Positions 6,101-6,620 of a stretch of DNA of 6,620 nucleotides are shown here, in pieces. Both the position numbers and the translations under genes were made by a program. The DNA comes from a bacterium (GTDB lineage Bacteria; Patescibacteriota; Patescibacteriia; UBA1558; S5-K13). The stretch is taken from contig JAIOTH010000158.1 in NCBI GenBank assembly GCA_021106915.1, positions 1 to 6,620 on the forward strand, written 5' to 3'. Every line of letters starts with the position of its first letter. Position 1 is the first letter of the stretch. Under the pieces are notes generated by a model, which was not told the DNA's origin, did not search any database, and worked only from the letters and a program-made list of their open reading frames with translations.

Positions 6101-6620
6101 AGAATTTGGTTCAGAATTTCATTGGATTGATTATTCACCAAAATATAATCAGAATCTTTTTCAGAGAAATTATAACCTCTATAGTACGGGAAGAGATGCT
6201 ATTAGAGATTTAATTATATGGGGTAAATCAAAGGGTTTATTTAAAAGGATTTGGTTACCTTCCTATTATTGTCCTCATGTTACTGCAGCTATTAAATCAA
6301 CAGGTATAAAATGTGAATATTATTCAGATAATCCATGGTTTGAAAAACCTAATCTTAAAGGTAAGGTTCTATCTAATAATGATTTATTTCTTTATGTAAA
6401 TTATTTTGGTTTAAGATATAAATTGGATTTAGAATTAGAAGCAGAAGTTTTTATTATTGAAGATCATACACATTCGCCTTTTTCGGAATGGGCAGATAAA
6501 AGTGAAGCAGATTGGTGTTTTGCTTCGTTAAGAAAAACCTTGCCTATCCCAGATGGAGGTATTTTATGGACCAAAAAAAATAATTTACCACCGCAACCTG
6601 GAATTGATCCAATACATGAG
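6084..6620 (+). CDS. Atypical DegT/DnrJ/EryC1-like PLP enzyme, N-terminal part (3' truncated by window)
   Basis: An open frame without stops runs to the window end, giving 179 residues. It looks like the first half of a fold-type I PLP enzyme of the DegT/DnrJ/EryC1/StrS kind, which aminate keto-sugars. Evidence: YSTGRDAIRDLI (33-44, the usual S/T-G-R-x-A start), WLPSYYCPHV (57-66), VFIIEDHTHSPFS (122-134), where D127 would pair with the PLP ring nitrogen, and FASLRKTLPIPDGGILWT (147-163), where K151 sits at the Schiff-base lysine position before the GG turn. The spacing fits, but the motifs differ from sugar aminotransferases (typically EDAAHA and a GEGG turn), so this is a divergent branch whose reaction is uncertain. 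An ATG six bases upstream (6078) is an equally possible start; either one overlaps the acetyltransferase gene. Confidence 0.75.
   Translation, partial: MKKLYKEFGSEFHWIDYSPKYNQNLFQRNYNLYSTGRDAIRDLIIWGKSKGLFKRIWLPSYYCPHVTAAIKSTGIKCEYYSDNPWFEKPNLKGKVLSNNDLFLYVNYFGLRYKLDLELEAEVFIIEDHTHSPFSEWADKSEADWCFASLRKTLPIPDGGILWTKKNNLPPQPGIDPIHE

Overview
The window is an internal slice of a surface-polysaccharide (O-antigen, capsule or exopolysaccharide) biosynthesis locus. All eight genes lie on the + strand and are packed with overlaps or very short gaps, so they are probably one transcription unit. Both ends are cut: the first gene lacks its 5' part and the last its 3' part. The DNA is strongly AT-rich. 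Start codons are preceded by A/T-rich stretches rather than a well-placed Shine-Dalgarno sequence. That pattern, together with the style of the sugar-transferase and glycosyltransferase proteins, suggests Bacteroidota, perhaps a flavobacterium-like lineage. This is an inference: polysaccharide loci are often transferred and AT-rich in other phyla too.

Layout: (1) 1-333, C-terminal end of a GT4 glycosyltransferase; (2) 323-1573, multi-pass O-antigen polymerase/ligase-family protein (Wzy candidate); (3) 1570-2673, GT4 glycosyltransferase; (4) 2673-3734, non-hydrolysing UDP-GlcNAc 2-epimerase family enzyme, closer by motif to the WbpI-like branch than to classical WecB; (5) 3736-4932, WbuB-like GT4 glycosyltransferase; (6) 4954-5589, PglC-like phosphoglycosyl transferase that would start the repeat unit on undecaprenyl phosphate; (7) 5573-6100, GNAT acetyltransferase; (8) 6084-6620, start of an atypical DegT/DnrJ/EryC1-like PLP enzyme running off the window.

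Working model: gene 6 primes the lipid carrier with a sugar phosphate. Genes 1, 3 and 5 add sugars, one of which may be an N-acetamido sugar made through the epimerase of gene 4. Gene 2 polymerises the finished units. Genes 7 and 8 look like a sugar-tailoring pair (N-acylation and possibly amination), and their translational coupling to gene 6 suggests they help make or modify the first sugar. The flippase, chain-length regulator, the remaining nucleotide-sugar enzymes, the operon promoter and the terminator are not in the window.

No stretch longer than 21 bases lacks a gene. I see no RNA gene, CRISPR array, mobile element or attachment site. No new kind of system is evident. The points most worth a second look are the subtype of the epimerase, the unusual DegT-like protein at the right edge, and the overlapping PGT/GNAT junction containing a run of nine A bases.
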